Positions 1 to 7,379 of a stretch of 64,000 bases of DNA are shown in pieces. Made by a program: the position numbers and the translations under genes. The stretch lies in assembly GCA_003214175.1 (NCBI GenBank), contig QCLZ01000007.1:1-64000 (forward strand), written 5' to 3'. The notes below the pieces were generated by a model. The model worked only from the letters and a program-made list of their open reading frames with translations. It did not search any database and was not told where the DNA came from. This DNA is from Prochlorococcus sp. AG-418-I20 (GTDB lineage Bacteria; Cyanobacteriota; Cyanobacteriia; PCC-6307; Cyanobiaceae). Position 1 is the first letter of the stretch. Every line of letters begins with the position of its first letter.

Positions 1-142
1 AGTTATCTCTTGCATATACTTTTTCAGAAACAGAAAGCAAAAATCCCGTGGTTGATAAAACAACTCCAGTTTTAATAATTAAAGGTTGCCCTATTGGAAT
101 TAAAGATAATATTGCACCTATAAGAGCAGTTCTTTTTTTCAT
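1..142 (-). CDS. Secreted TPR-type small protein, paralogue of the 495-971 gene (3' part off the left edge)
   Basis: The reading frame starts at an ATG at 142 and runs off the window, giving 47 visible residues. They begin MKKRTALIGAILSLIPIG and end VYARDN. They align without gaps to the first 47 residues of the 495-971 protein, sharing MKKR, the P.G.PLII.TG core and the EK..A signal-peptide end. About 25 bases before the start are also alike in both genes, with a TATATT box at 163-168. The visible part is only a signal peptide, so TPR repeats downstream are inferred from the paralogue. It lies beyond a guaA-3'-end-like copy at 348-368. The frame is too short to be called by length alone; the paralogy is what supports it. 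Confidence 0.72.
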   Translation of the reverse strand, partial: MKKRTALIGAILSLIPIGQPLIIKTGVVLSTTGFLLSVSEKVYARDN

Positions 143-162
143 ATCAAAAATTACTTTTAATT

Positions 163-168
163 AATATA
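163..168 (-). promoter_or_regulatory. Candidate -10 box of the left TPR gene
   Basis: The minus strand reads TATATT about 20 bases before the ATG at 142. The same box at nearly the same distance precedes the paralogue (989-994), inside a leader conserved between the two genes. No convincing -35 was seen. Confidence 0.35.
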
Positions 169-226
169 CCAACTGTAGAGAAAATGAACTTTATACGATT
201 TCTCTTAAGAGACGGTCAATTAGGTT

Positions 227-248
227 CGTGACAAACCCGTGACAAACT
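227..248 (+). repeat. Two tandem 11-bp direct repeats
   Basis: Units CGTGACAAACC (227-237) and CGTGACAAACT (238-248) are contiguous. A third unit, CGTGATAAACC, lies at 298-308. They belong to the same loose family as the units at 435-456 and 1158-1190 (consensus about CRTG-A-AAAC). The spacing and shared orientation fit arm-type binding sites of a tyrosine recombinase, or operators of a regulator. Which of these is correct cannot be decided here. Confidence 0.6.
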
Positions 249-297
249 GACATCTGAAAACCCTTGGTATCAGGTATCTAGAATTTAAGATTATGTG

Positions 298-308
298 CGT
301 GATAAACC
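298..308 (+). repeat. Single 11-bp repeat unit
   Basis: CGTGATAAACC differs by one base from the unit at 227-237. It lies 40 bases from the guaA-3'-like core at 348-368, on the side of the left TPR gene. Confidence 0.45.
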
Positions 309-321
309 GATGAATTGAGGT

Positions 322-368
322 TATAACTGGGTTTTTAAAAGCAATTTATTCCCACTCTATAGTCACAG
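322..368. repeat. Second copy of the guaA 3' end (attachment-site-like core)
   Basis: Bases 322-334 are identical to 1204-1216 (TATAACTGGGTTT). After 13 spacer bases (14 in the other copy), bases 348-368 match 1231-1251 at 19 of 21 positions. The 1231-1251 stretch is the last coding part of guaA, and the copy still spells TIEWE-stop on the minus strand. No guaA gene is attached to this copy. Duplication of a short 3'-end segment is the classic trace of site-specific integration, and guaA 3' ends are a known integration hotspot. No integrase is visible in the window. Confidence 0.65.
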
Positions 369-415
369 TCAAAGGGTACGTTAGTAAAGTCAATGATACC
401 AACACATTTGAGCAT

Positions 416-421
416 ATTATA
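416..421 (-). promoter_or_regulatory. Consensus -10 box between repeat pair and guaA-3'-like copy
   Basis: The minus strand reads TATAAT, a perfect -10 consensus. Sixteen bases upstream is TTTCAC, which is part of the 435-445 repeat unit and sits where a -35 would be. If real, the promoter points through the 322-368 copy toward the left TPR gene. The 11-bp repeats would then overlap the polymerase site as an operator would. Confidence 0.35.
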
Positions 422-434
422 TCACAGATTTTCT

Positions 435-456
435 CGTGTGAAACGCGTGTGAAACC
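435..456 (+). repeat. Two tandem 11-bp direct repeats
   Basis: Units CGTGTGAAACG (435-445) and CGTGTGAAACC (446-456) are contiguous. They differ by one or two bases from the triple repeat at 1158-1190. They lie on the other side of the 348-368 core from the 227-248 and 298-308 units, so this core is flanked on both sides. Confidence 0.6.
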
Positions 457-494
457 ACTTTTTAGATCGCGTTTATTTAATAAAAACTAAAGTT

Positions 495-971
495 TTAACA
501 ATTCTCCCTAATCCAAAGTTTATTATCATAACTTCTATCACCCAAATTAACCGCTTTTTTTGCATCAAAACAAGCACCGTATAAATCTCCCATTTTTTCT
601 TTAAGCAAACTTCTATTAATATAAACATCTACTTCTGGACTAATCTCTATTGATTTGGTGTAATCAGCAATCGCTCCGTAATAATCTCTTAAGTCCTCCT
701 TAGCCATTGCACGATTATAAAAAGCATCTGCATCATTTGGATTGATTTCTATTGCTTTGGTGTAATCAGCAATCGCCCCATATAAATCACCTCGATCATA
801 TTTTTTAACTCCTCTGTTGAAATAGAAATCACCATTTCCTGCATTTGCTTTTTCAGGAATATTAAATATCACGACAGCAGTTGTTAATGCTGCACCTGTT
901 CCTATTATCAAGGGTTCTCCCATTGGTAATACTGACGTCAAAGCAGCGATAATTGCAATTCTTTTTTTCAT
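495..971 (-). CDS. Secreted tetratricopeptide-repeat protein (158 aa)
   Basis: The N-terminus has an MKKR start, a long hydrophobic stretch and an ANA site near residue 44, so a cleaved signal peptide is likely. Three TPR units follow at about residues 46-79, 80-112 and 113-145, with the recurring pattern YNR...GD.YGAIADYTKAIEI.P. Cys 134 and the C-terminal Cys could pair. TPR repeats bind other proteins; the partner is unknown. The gene stands alone between two guaA-3'-end copies and has a close paralogue at 1-142, so it looks like cargo of a small integrated module. A weak A/T-only hairpin (AAAAC/GTTTT) followed by T residues overlaps its stop at 482-497 and may terminate it. Confidence 0.85.
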   Translation of the reverse strand: MKKRIAIIAALTSVLPMGEPLIIGTGAALTTAVVIFNIPEKANAGNGDFYFNRGVKKYDRGDLYGAIADYTKAIEINPNDADAFYNRAMAKEDLRDYYGAIADYTKSIEISPEVDVYINRSLLKEKMGDLYGACFDAKKAVNLGDRSYDNKLWIRENC

Positions 972-988
972 ATAAAATTATTTTAATC

Positions 989-994
989 AATATA
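989..994 (-). promoter_or_regulatory. Candidate -10 box of the 495-971 TPR gene
   Basis: TATATT on the minus strand, about 18 bases before the ATG at 971. It lies within a leader that matches the one before the left paralogue, so the unit that was duplicated seems to include the promoter. Confidence 0.35.
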
Positions 995-1157
995 CCGCCT
1001 GAAGAAAAAACACATTCTCTAACCAATTCTTGAACAAGTATTCTTATGCCACCAAAAACCGCAAAAGATCAATAAAATTTGAAATTCTATCTCATATCTT
1101 TTTAAGAAAGATTCCTTTTCTGGTTAACAAAAAAATTTAGAGAATACATTATTTTTC

Positions 1158-1190
1158 CATGTGAAACCCATGTGAAACCCATGTGAAACC
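1158..1190 (+). repeat. Three perfect tandem 11-bp direct repeats beside guaA 3' end
   Basis: CATGTGAAACC occurs three times without a gap (1158-1168, 1169-1179, 1180-1190). The array ends 13 bases before the conserved TATAACTGGGTTT at 1204-1216 and 40 bases before the guaA stop. The related array at 435-456 accompanies the other copy of the guaA end. Confidence 0.8.
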
Positions 1191-1203
1191 AATTTTTCTT
1201 AAC

Positions 1204-1251
1204 TATAACTGGGTTTATACCCTACTTTTCATTCCCACTCAATAGTCCCAG
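1204..1251. repeat. guaA 3' end matching the copy at 322-368
   Basis: This covers the guaA stop, its last seven codons and the first bases beyond it. Similarity to 322-368 falls away on the coding side of 1251 and resumes only in the short 1204-1216 block on the other side. This is the position and extent expected for the chromosomal half of an attachment site in guaA. Confidence 0.6.
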
Positions 1252-2815
1252 GAGGTTTGCTGGTTATATCATAAACAACTCTATTAACTGAAGCTACTTC
1301 ATTGACAATCCTATTAGAAATTCTCTCCAAAATCTGAAAAGGAATTTTTGACCAATCTGCTGTCATACCATCTTCACTAGATACACAACGTAAAACTATT
1401 GGCCATGCATAAGTCCTTTTATCTCCCATAACTCCTACAGTTCTTACAGGCAACAATACTGCAAAAGCTTGCCAAATATCATTGTAAAGACCTGCTTTTT
1501 TAATTTCGTCTCTAACTATCCAATCTGCATCTCTTAAACAATCTAATTTTTCGTTATTCACTTCTCCCAAAATTCTAATTGCTAAACCGGGTCCTGGGAA
1601 TGGGTGCCTTTTTATAATTTCATCAGGCAAACCTAAAGCATCTCCAACTTTTCTGACTTCATCCTTAAAAAGTTTTCTTAATGGCTCAACTAATTTAAAT
1701 TGTAAATCTTTTGGTAATCCACCTACATTATGGTGACTCTTAATTTTTACAGCTATTCTTTCACCTGTTTTAGGATCAATATTTGTACCAGCACTCTCAA
1801 TAACATCAGGATAAAGAGTACCTTGAGCTAAGTATTCGAAAGGGCCCAATCTATTACTTTCTTCTTCAAATACCCTAATGAATTCTTCGCCAATTATTTT
1901 TCTTTTTTGTTCTGGATCAGTAATTCCTTTTAATTTAGCAAGAAACCTTTCCCTTGCATTAATATATTCTACCTTTATATGAAATTTCTTATCAAAAAAA
2001 TTCATTAAGAATTCTGGTTCACCTTTTCTCATAAATCCTTGGTCTATAAACATGCAAGTAAGCTTATTCCCAATTGCTTTATTTAGAAGAAAAGCAAGAG
2101 TTGATGAATCAACTCCTCCTGACAAGGCAAGCAAAACTTTTTTATTCCCGACTTGCTCTCTTATCAATGGAATAGTTTCCTCTATATAGGTTTCGGTTGT
2201 CCAATCAGCCGCGCAACAAGAAATTTTATAAACAAAATTTTTAATTACAGTCATCCCAAACTCTGAATGAATAACTTCAGGATGAAATTGTACGCCAAAT
2301 AATTTCTTTACTTCATTTGAAATTGCTGCATGAAGTGTGTTCTCGGTATGAGCAATTTTATTAAACCCATCAGGCAAACAATTAATTGAATCGCCATGAC
2401 TCATCCACATTATAGATTTATTTTCTACATCAAAAAGGAGGTCAGATTCTTGATCTATATTTATTGGAGCTCTACCATATTCAGCTTTTTTAGTTGCTGA
2501 AATAACGGATCCTCCAAGTTCTTTGACCATTAATTGCATTCCATAGCATATCCCAAGAATAGGAATTCCTAAATTAAAAATTTTTTCATCACATCTAGGA
2601 GCATTTTGTTCATATACAGAATTTGGGCCTCCACTCAAAATAATCCCTTTAGGATTAATATTACTGATTTCCTCAATTGAAATACAATTACTTACTACTA
2701 GAGAAAAAACATTAGTTTCTCTAATCCTTCTTGCAATCAATTCAGAATATTGAGATCCAAAATCTAAAATTAATATTGAAGGATCTCGTTCTTTTTTTAA
2801 AGATTTTTGACTCAT
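1229..2815 (-). CDS. guaA: GMP synthase (glutamine-hydrolysing)
   Basis: Converts XMP, glutamine and ATP to GMP, the last step of guanylate synthesis. The class I amidotransferase domain spans residues 12-200, with the nucleophile Cys90 in GICYGMQ and the His178/Glu180 pair in FHPE. The ATP pyrophosphatase domain follows, with the PP-loop LSGGVDSS at 231-238, and then the dimerisation domain ending TIEWE. At 528 aa it has the usual length. It is followed on the same strand by TPR genes and repeats that appear to exploit its 3' end as an integration site. The reading frame itself is intact up to the normal C-terminus. Confidence 0.98.
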   Translation of the reverse strand: MSQKSLKKERDPSILILDFGSQYSELIARRIRETNVFSLVVSNCISIEEISNINPKGIILSGGPNSVYEQNAPRCDEKIFNLGIPILGICYGMQLMVKELGGSVISATKKAEYGRAPINIDQESDLLFDVENKSIMWMSHGDSINCLPDGFNKIAHTENTLHAAISNEVKKLFGVQFHPEVIHSEFGMTVIKNFVYKISCCAADWTTETYIEETIPLIREQVGNKKVLLALSGGVDSSTLAFLLNKAIGNKLTCMFIDQGFMRKGEPEFLMNFFDKKFHIKVEYINARERFLAKLKGITDPEQKRKIIGEEFIRVFEEESNRLGPFEYLAQGTLYPDVIESAGTNIDPKTGERIAVKIKSHHNVGGLPKDLQFKLVEPLRKLFKDEVRKVGDALGLPDEIIKRHPFPGPGLAIRILGEVNNEKLDCLRDADWIVRDEIKKAGLYNDIWQAFAVLLPVRTVGVMGDKRTYAWPIVLRCVSSEDGMTADWSKIPFQILERISNRIVNEVASVNRVVYDITSKPPGTIEWE

Positions 2816-2863
2816 GTATAAAAGTTAGCTCAATTTTTTTACAAAAGCATAATGAATCAAAAA

Positions 2864-3982
2864 TTAATTTCCTTGAAAATAAGAAATATACTTATTCCCA
2901 TAAACTCCAGCCCACCTTATTTTCCTTTTTCTATCAAAAATGACTGATGCGATTTCCATATCAGTTTTTATGTACCTATTTACATAAGCAAAAGAACGCT
3001 TTTCAAGAGTATTTGATAAATTCTTGAATATTTTATCAGCTAAAGATTTATTAAATCTTTCAAGAAGTTGTAACGCATCCTCAAGATTATTTAACTGAGA
3101 TAATTCAACTATTATTTCAGGTGGTGCCTTTTCTTGAACAGCTAAAAAAACAAGAATCTCAATTCTTGCATCAGCTAAATGATTATGTGTATGAAAAATA
3201 CCACCTGCTAATTTAATTAATTTTCCATGATAACCAAAAAGAATTACAGTTTTAACTTTTTTTATTGCAGCATCAACTAATAATGGTCCTATCCAATTTC
3301 CAATTTTGATAATTGGCAAATTAAGATTACAAGTTTTGGCCAAATTTAAACCGTTTTCACCAATAACAAAAACAACTTCCCCTTTAAAATCATTTTGAAT
3401 TAACTTTGCTAGATTAGTTTTAGCCTCTTCTAACTGATCAGGTGAAGCACTCGAATAAGTCTGAGCGGAAGTACCAATAATAGATAAACCATCAACAATA
3501 CCAAATGATTTATTACTAGTTCTTTCAGCTAAAAATTCTCCTTTTGGGAAAATAATTTCTAATTTCAAATTAAAGCCCTCAGGAATACTATCTAATAAAT
3601 TTTCATATAAAACTTCTTTTGCAAAATTAGAAATACATATCTCTGATGTATCTTCTTTTATACCTACACCAGATCCTGCAATAATATTTATTGGAATTGT
3701 TTGAACAGGACTATTAAAAGAAATTTTTTCTAATGAGGCTATTGTCCATATTTCTAAGTTTTGCGTAATATCAAGATCTAAGCCTGACCTTGCAAAGGTA
3801 ATTCCTAATGCATGCGAGTCATCTTTAAGTAAGCCAACAGAATGAATCTCGATTTTTATTTCTTTTTTTTGATTAGGAATTTTTATTAGTTCATAATTTT
3901 CAAATGGTGACCCTAATAGTTTTTTTAATGCTGACTTAGCAGCTCCAGCAACCCACAAAGGTAAAGAAAATCCTTTTTTCAA
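2864..3982 (-). CDS. cbiD: Cobalt-precorrin-5B C1-methyltransferase
   Basis: Methylates C1 of cobalt-precorrin-5B in the anaerobic (early cobalt insertion) branch of corrin synthesis. The protein is 372 aa, a normal length, with the family's N-terminal GFSLPLWVAGAAKSAL region, a Gly-rich IIAGSGVGI segment and the conserved GYHGKLIKLAGGIFHTH block near residue 255. No other cobalamin gene is nearby, so the pathway is scattered. It lies 48 bases upstream of guaA on the same strand and may be co-transcribed with it. It is divergent from the aminotransferase that starts at 4043. Confidence 0.93.
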   Translation of the reverse strand: MKKGFSLPLWVAGAAKSALKKLLGSPFENYELIKIPNQKKEIKIEIHSVGLLKDDSHALGITFARSGLDLDITQNLEIWTIASLEKISFNSPVQTIPINIIAGSGVGIKEDTSEICISNFAKEVLYENLLDSIPEGFNLKLEIIFPKGEFLAERTSNKSFGIVDGLSIIGTSAQTYSSASPDQLEEAKTNLAKLIQNDFKGEVVFVIGENGLNLAKTCNLNLPIIKIGNWIGPLLVDAAIKKVKTVILFGYHGKLIKLAGGIFHTHNHLADARIEILVFLAVQEKAPPEIIVELSQLNNLEDALQLLERFNKSLADKIFKNLSNTLEKRSFAYVNRYIKTDMEIASVIFDRKRKIRWAGVYGNKYISYFQGN

Positions 3983-4042
3983 ATCAAGTAATTGAAAAAT
4001 ATATAATGAGAACTAATCTAAGAATGACCTATTTAACAAAAA

Positions 4043-5206
4043 GTGGCCATACAACAAAAATTATCATTGATGATTCCTGGACCCACACCAGTTCCAGAAA
4101 AAGTTTTACAAGCATTAAGTAAGCATCCAATAGGCCATCGAAGTAAAGAATTCCAAGATCTCGTTGAAAGTACTACTAAAAATTTACAGTGGCTTCATCA
4201 AACTCAAAATGATGTTCTTACCATCACTGGTAGTGGAACCGCCGCAATGGAGGCTGGAATAATAAATACCTTAAGTAGAGGAGATAAAGTAATTTGTGGG
4301 GAAAATGGAAAATTTGGCGAAAGATGGGTAAAAGTTGCTAAAGAATTTGGTTTAGAAGTAATAAAAATTGATTCCGAATGGGGTACCCCTCTTGATCCAA
4401 AAGAATTCAAAAAGGTATTAGAGGAAGATAAACAAAAAGAAATAAAAGCGGTTATTTTAACTCATTCAGAAACCTCAACAGGTGTAATTAATGATCTAGA
4501 AACTATAAGTTTATATATTCGCGAGCACAAAACAGCTTTATCAATTGTTGACTGCGTTACAAGTATTGGAGCTTGCAATGTACCAGTAGATGCATGGGAA
4601 TTAGATATCGTCGCTTCAGGATCACAAAAGGGATACATGATACCTCCAGGGCTTAGTTTTATAGCAATGAGTCAAAAAGCATGGGACGCTGCAGAGAAAT
4701 CTAATTTACCAAAATTTTATTTAAATTTAAAATCCTATAGAAAAAGTCTTTTAAGTAATAGTAATCCATATACTCCAGCTGTTAATTTGATTTTTGCTTT
4801 AGATGAAGCTTTAAAAATGATGAGAGAAGAAGGCTTAGATAACATTTTCCGAAGACACAATAAACATAAATTAGCAATGAGCAACGCTGTAAAGGCTTTA
4901 AATTTGAAATTATTTGCTGATGAAAAATATTTAAGTCCTTCAATTACTGCAATAAAAACCGAAGGAATCGATGCTGAAGAATTTAGAAAAACAATAAAGA
5001 AGAATTTTGATATTTTACTTGCTGGTGGTCAAGATCATTTGAAGGGGAAGATATTTAGAGTAGGACACTTAGGTTATGTTAATGATAGAGATATTATTAC
5101 TGTTGTTTCTGCTATAAGTAGTACACTTCTCGACCAAGGTAGAATTACAACCCAAAAAGCTGGTGAAGCATTAGCTGTGGTGTCTAAATATCTCAAGAGA
5201 AATTAA
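4043..5206 (+). CDS. Alanine/serine-glyoxylate aminotransferase (class V PLP enzyme)
   Basis: Transfers an amino group from alanine or serine to glyoxylate, a photorespiratory step in cyanobacteria. It begins with the family signature MIPGPTPVPEKVLQAL. The PLP lysine is Lys196 in SGSQKGYM, with the preceding Asp in VDCVTSIGA near 170. At 387 aa it has full length. The start used is a GTG; an ATG nine codons on (MIPGPTP) would lose little conserved sequence. The gene is divergent from cbiD with 60 bases between, and its stop almost touches the convergent small gene at 5208. Amino-donor preference cannot be read from the sequence. Confidence 0.92.
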   Translation: MAIQQKLSLMIPGPTPVPEKVLQALSKHPIGHRSKEFQDLVESTTKNLQWLHQTQNDVLTITGSGTAAMEAGIINTLSRGDKVICGENGKFGERWVKVAKEFGLEVIKIDSEWGTPLDPKEFKKVLEEDKQKEIKAVILTHSETSTGVINDLETISLYIREHKTALSIVDCVTSIGACNVPVDAWELDIVASGSQKGYMIPPGLSFIAMSQKAWDAAEKSNLPKFYLNLKSYRKSLLSNSNPYTPAVNLIFALDEALKMMREEGLDNIFRRHNKHKLAMSNAVKALNLKLFADEKYLSPSITAIKTEGIDAEEFRKTIKKNFDILLAGGQDHLKGKIFRVGHLGYVNDRDIITVVSAISSTLLDQGRITTQKAGEALAVVSKYLKRN

Positions 5207-5207
5207 G

Positions 5208-5405
5208 TTAAGTTCCTGGCTCTTCAACATTTCCCCCTAATTCAACAATCTTTTTTTTGAGAATTATTGATTTTTTTTCATCTCCCTTGGTTTGAGCTAT
5301 TGCAAGAGCAAACTCTAATTTTTCAAGCTGATGTCCACCCTCAAAAAAAGATAATTTTTTTTTAATGGGACTTCTATTAGCTTTGTATGAAATTTGCGAA
5401 GACAT
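5208..5405 (-). CDS. Small conserved cyanobacterial protein (65 aa)
   Basis: I recognise a pattern from marine picocyanobacteria: a central LEFALAIAQTKGDEKKSIILKKKI helix followed by the C-terminal ELGGNVEEPGT. The middle looks like an amphipathic helix rich in Lys and Glu. There is no signal peptide or membrane segment. The stop lies one base from the convergent aminotransferase stop. The start is an ATG at 5405; no clear ribosome site was seen. Function is unknown. Confidence 0.7.
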   Translation of the reverse strand: MSSQISYKANRSPIKKKLSFFEGGHQLEKLEFALAIAQTKGDEKKSIILKKKIVELGGNVEEPGT

Positions 5406-5538
5406 AAGAATTCGTGCTTTAAGTTATATTATGCCAACAAAGGGTGATATTACGAGAGTAAAACAAAAATATAATTTGAAAATAAATCCAAGCAAAAAAA
5501 TATTTTTCTAATATCATGTCCTAACATCTCTCAAATTT

Positions 5539-6051
5539 ATGTCTAATATAAATCTAATATATTATCTGATTGCAGGTGGAATCTTTGGAGCTTTAGGTTT
5601 AAAAACTGGTATTCCAGCTGCACCTCTTGCAGGAGCTTTAATAGGCGCAAGCATACTAAGCATCAGCGGTAAAGTCGATGTAGCAGAGTGGCCAATTGGC
5701 ACAAGGACAATATTGGAAATTGGAATTGGAACAGTTATTGGCACATCGCTAACTAAAGACTCATTAGTTGATCTTCAAAGCTTATGGAAACCCGCCATTT
5801 TGATAACTTTTACTTTAGTTATTACAGGATTAGCAATTGGATTATGGACCAGCAGATTACTTAATATAGATTTGATAACAACAATTCTAGGCGCTGCACC
5901 AGGAGGCATTAGCGGTATGAGTCTTGTAGGGTCAGAATATGGAGTGGGAGCTGCAGTAGCTACCCTTCACGCAGTAAGGTTGATTACTGTGCTTCTAATT
6001 CTTCCTTTAATTGTAAAATGCTTAAACTTGTTTGGATTAATAAAATCATAA
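5539..6051 (+). CDS. AbrB-family membrane protein, single-domain form (170 aa)
   Basis: Hydrophobic throughout, with about five to six membrane segments. It carries the family features GLKTGIPAAPLAGALIGA near the start and APGGISGMSLVGSEYG near residue 130. Members in many bacteria have two copies of this unit in about 340 aa; here there is only one, so a dimer is likely. The family is annotated as AbrB or ammonia-monooxygenase regulator, but a transport or membrane role is as likely. It has nothing to do with the AbrB DNA-binding fold. A TATAAT at 5470-5475 may be its -10 box, 64 bases before the start. Confidence 0.8.
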   Translation: MSNINLIYYLIAGGIFGALGLKTGIPAAPLAGALIGASILSISGKVDVAEWPIGTRTILEIGIGTVIGTSLTKDSLVDLQSLWKPAILITFTLVITGLAIGLWTSRLLNIDLITTILGAAPGGISGMSLVGSEYGVGAAVATLHAVRLITVLLILPLIVKCLNLFGLIKS

Positions 6052-6107
6052 ATATCTATAGACATATTTCGAAAAAAAGATATTTTTAAGTGGGTAGCAA
6101 AAATTAA

Positions 6108-6560
6108 ATGCAAGGTTTTAAAAAAAAATCAATATTTTTAATACTAGGGGTAGTATTGCCTAATCTCTTCTTGCAAACATCCAAAGTTAATGCCGGCTCA
6201 TTTGGAGCAGAAATTTTCTGCTCGATGAGAGATGGAGGAAATGATCATGAAAGCAGTTGGGAAGCTGCTTACGCATATATTAAAAAGCAAAAAGGAGGCA
6301 TTTTCAAAGTTTCACCTAAACAAGCAGCTGCACAAATTACTGAATCAGTAATTAGAGATAAAGACACTTTCAGCTATTGTGTTCAATACTTAGATAATCT
6401 TCATCCCAATAGAAAACTAATTAGAGAATTAGAATCGGAAGCAAAGCGAAAAAAAGAAGAAGCTGAAGAAAAAGAAAACAGAAGGAAAAAGTTAGAGAAA
6501 GAATTAGAAGAGACTAATGAAGATTTTTCTGAAGATACAATTGACAGGTATAGCTATTAA
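6108..6560 (+). CDS. Secreted protein with coiled-coil tail, unknown function (150 aa)
   Basis: The first 29 residues form a signal peptide (basic start, hydrophobic IFLILGVVLPNLFL, then VNAG). The mature part has a conserved-looking block with Cys38 and Cys122-region Cys in FSYCVQYLDNL, which could form a disulfide. It then has a highly charged KKEEAEEKENRRKKLEKELEE coiled coil to the C-terminus. I recognise it as a type found in marine cyanobacteria but cannot assign a function. It is in the same direction as the AbrB-like gene, 56 bases downstream. Confidence 0.75.
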   Translation: MQGFKKKSIFLILGVVLPNLFLQTSKVNAGSFGAEIFCSMRDGGNDHESSWEAAYAYIKKQKGGIFKVSPKQAAAQITESVIRDKDTFSYCVQYLDNLHPNRKLIRELESEAKRKKEEAEEKENRRKKLEKELEETNEDFSEDTIDRYSY

Positions 6561-6714
6561 TTAAGACATCTAATTTTTAATTATTTATATCATTTTTTTT
6601 TGTATATATTAACACTAAATTATATTTTCATTGATATATTTCGACTAAAAAATAATAATTAAATGTTGACTTTTAGCATATTCAAGTCATTATTTATTTA
6701 ATTAAAAAATCTGA

Positions 6715-7116
6715 ATGCATATTAATGATGCGGTCTTCTTAGAAGATTTATGTCCCAAATTCAGATTTAGACAATGGCGCAAATCAATTCATAGATTTAC
6801 TGGAAAAAGTTGTATATATTGCGGAAAACCATCTGAATCTATTGATCATGTATTACCACGAAGCCAAGGCGGTTTAAGTACAACTGAAAACTGCGTGCCA
6901 GCATGTCTTTCCTGTAATGGGGATAAATCAGATGAAAATGCTCTGTATTGGTATAGAAGACAAAAATTTTATGATCCTAGAAGAGCTATGGCCATAAGAG
7001 CTTGGTTAGAAGGAGATTTAAGATTAGCTATAAGACTATTGCAATGGGCTAATCCTAATTTTGAATTTAAAAATAAAAATTATGAAAAAGATAAATCAAA
7101 ATATAAAGCAGCTTGA
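6715..7116 (+). CDS. HNH endonuclease family protein (133 aa)
   Basis: A compact HNH domain spans residues 30-80: CIYCGKPSESIDHVLPRSQG supplies the first Cys pair and the catalytic DH. ENCVPACLSC supplies the Asn and second Cys pair, so the zinc and metal sites look complete. The protein lacks extra domains that would show a partner such as a methylase or terminase. Close relatives are standard chromosomal genes in cyanobacteria. There is a possible promoter in front (TTGACT at 6666-6671, TATTTA at 6691-6696, spacing 19). Substrate is unknown. Confidence 0.9.
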   Translation: MHINDAVFLEDLCPKFRFRQWRKSIHRFTGKSCIYCGKPSESIDHVLPRSQGGLSTTENCVPACLSCNGDKSDENALYWYRRQKFYDPRRAMAIRAWLEGDLRLAIRLLQWANPNFEFKNKNYEKDKSKYKAA

Positions 7117-7344
7117 TTAGAAGACATTACATAATCTTTTAGAATTATAACTCTCACAAATATTTCCTAATTCTTTTGGCGATTCTGGAATTATTAAAAT
7201 TGTAGAAAATGAAATGAAAAGTACAAATAATTTTTGATAGAATTTGAAATTAATTAAACTGATTTCTTTTTCTGTAAGACGACTATAACTTTTGCTAACG
7301 CAATAAGTTTTTGATTTTAAATCAGGCCTAAAGACTGTCTTCAT
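7117..7344 (-). CDS. Small membrane-anchored hypothetical protein (75 aa)
   Basis: A polar N-terminal half, one hydrophobic segment (KLFVLFISFSTILIIP, about residues 39-54) and a C-terminal tail with two Cys (ICESYNSKRLCNVF). I think similar short proteins ending in a two-Cys motif occur in other picocyanobacteria, which is the main support. Its stop directly abuts the convergent HNH gene and its start is 35 bases from the divergent epimerase-like gene, so it fills the gap neatly. Function is unknown, and a chance frame is not excluded. Confidence 0.55.
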   Translation of the reverse strand: MKTVFRPDLKSKTYCVSKSYSRLTEKEISLINFKFYQKLFVLFISFSTILIIPESPKELGNICESYNSKRLCNVF

Positions 7345-7379
7345 TATTAATTAATACATATGTACTACTTTAACGTCGC

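Noticed and set aside
143-494. Possible integrase or small gene next to the guaA-like copy
   Set aside because: No frame of useful length or recombinase motif is present in 143-494; only repeats, the guaA-end copy and a -10 box were found. The recombinase, if any, must lie outside the window.
2731-2943. 70-aa plus-strand frame across the guaA-cbiD gap
   Set aside because: It overlaps conserved ends of both genes and is composed of A+T-rich filler residues with no conserved look.
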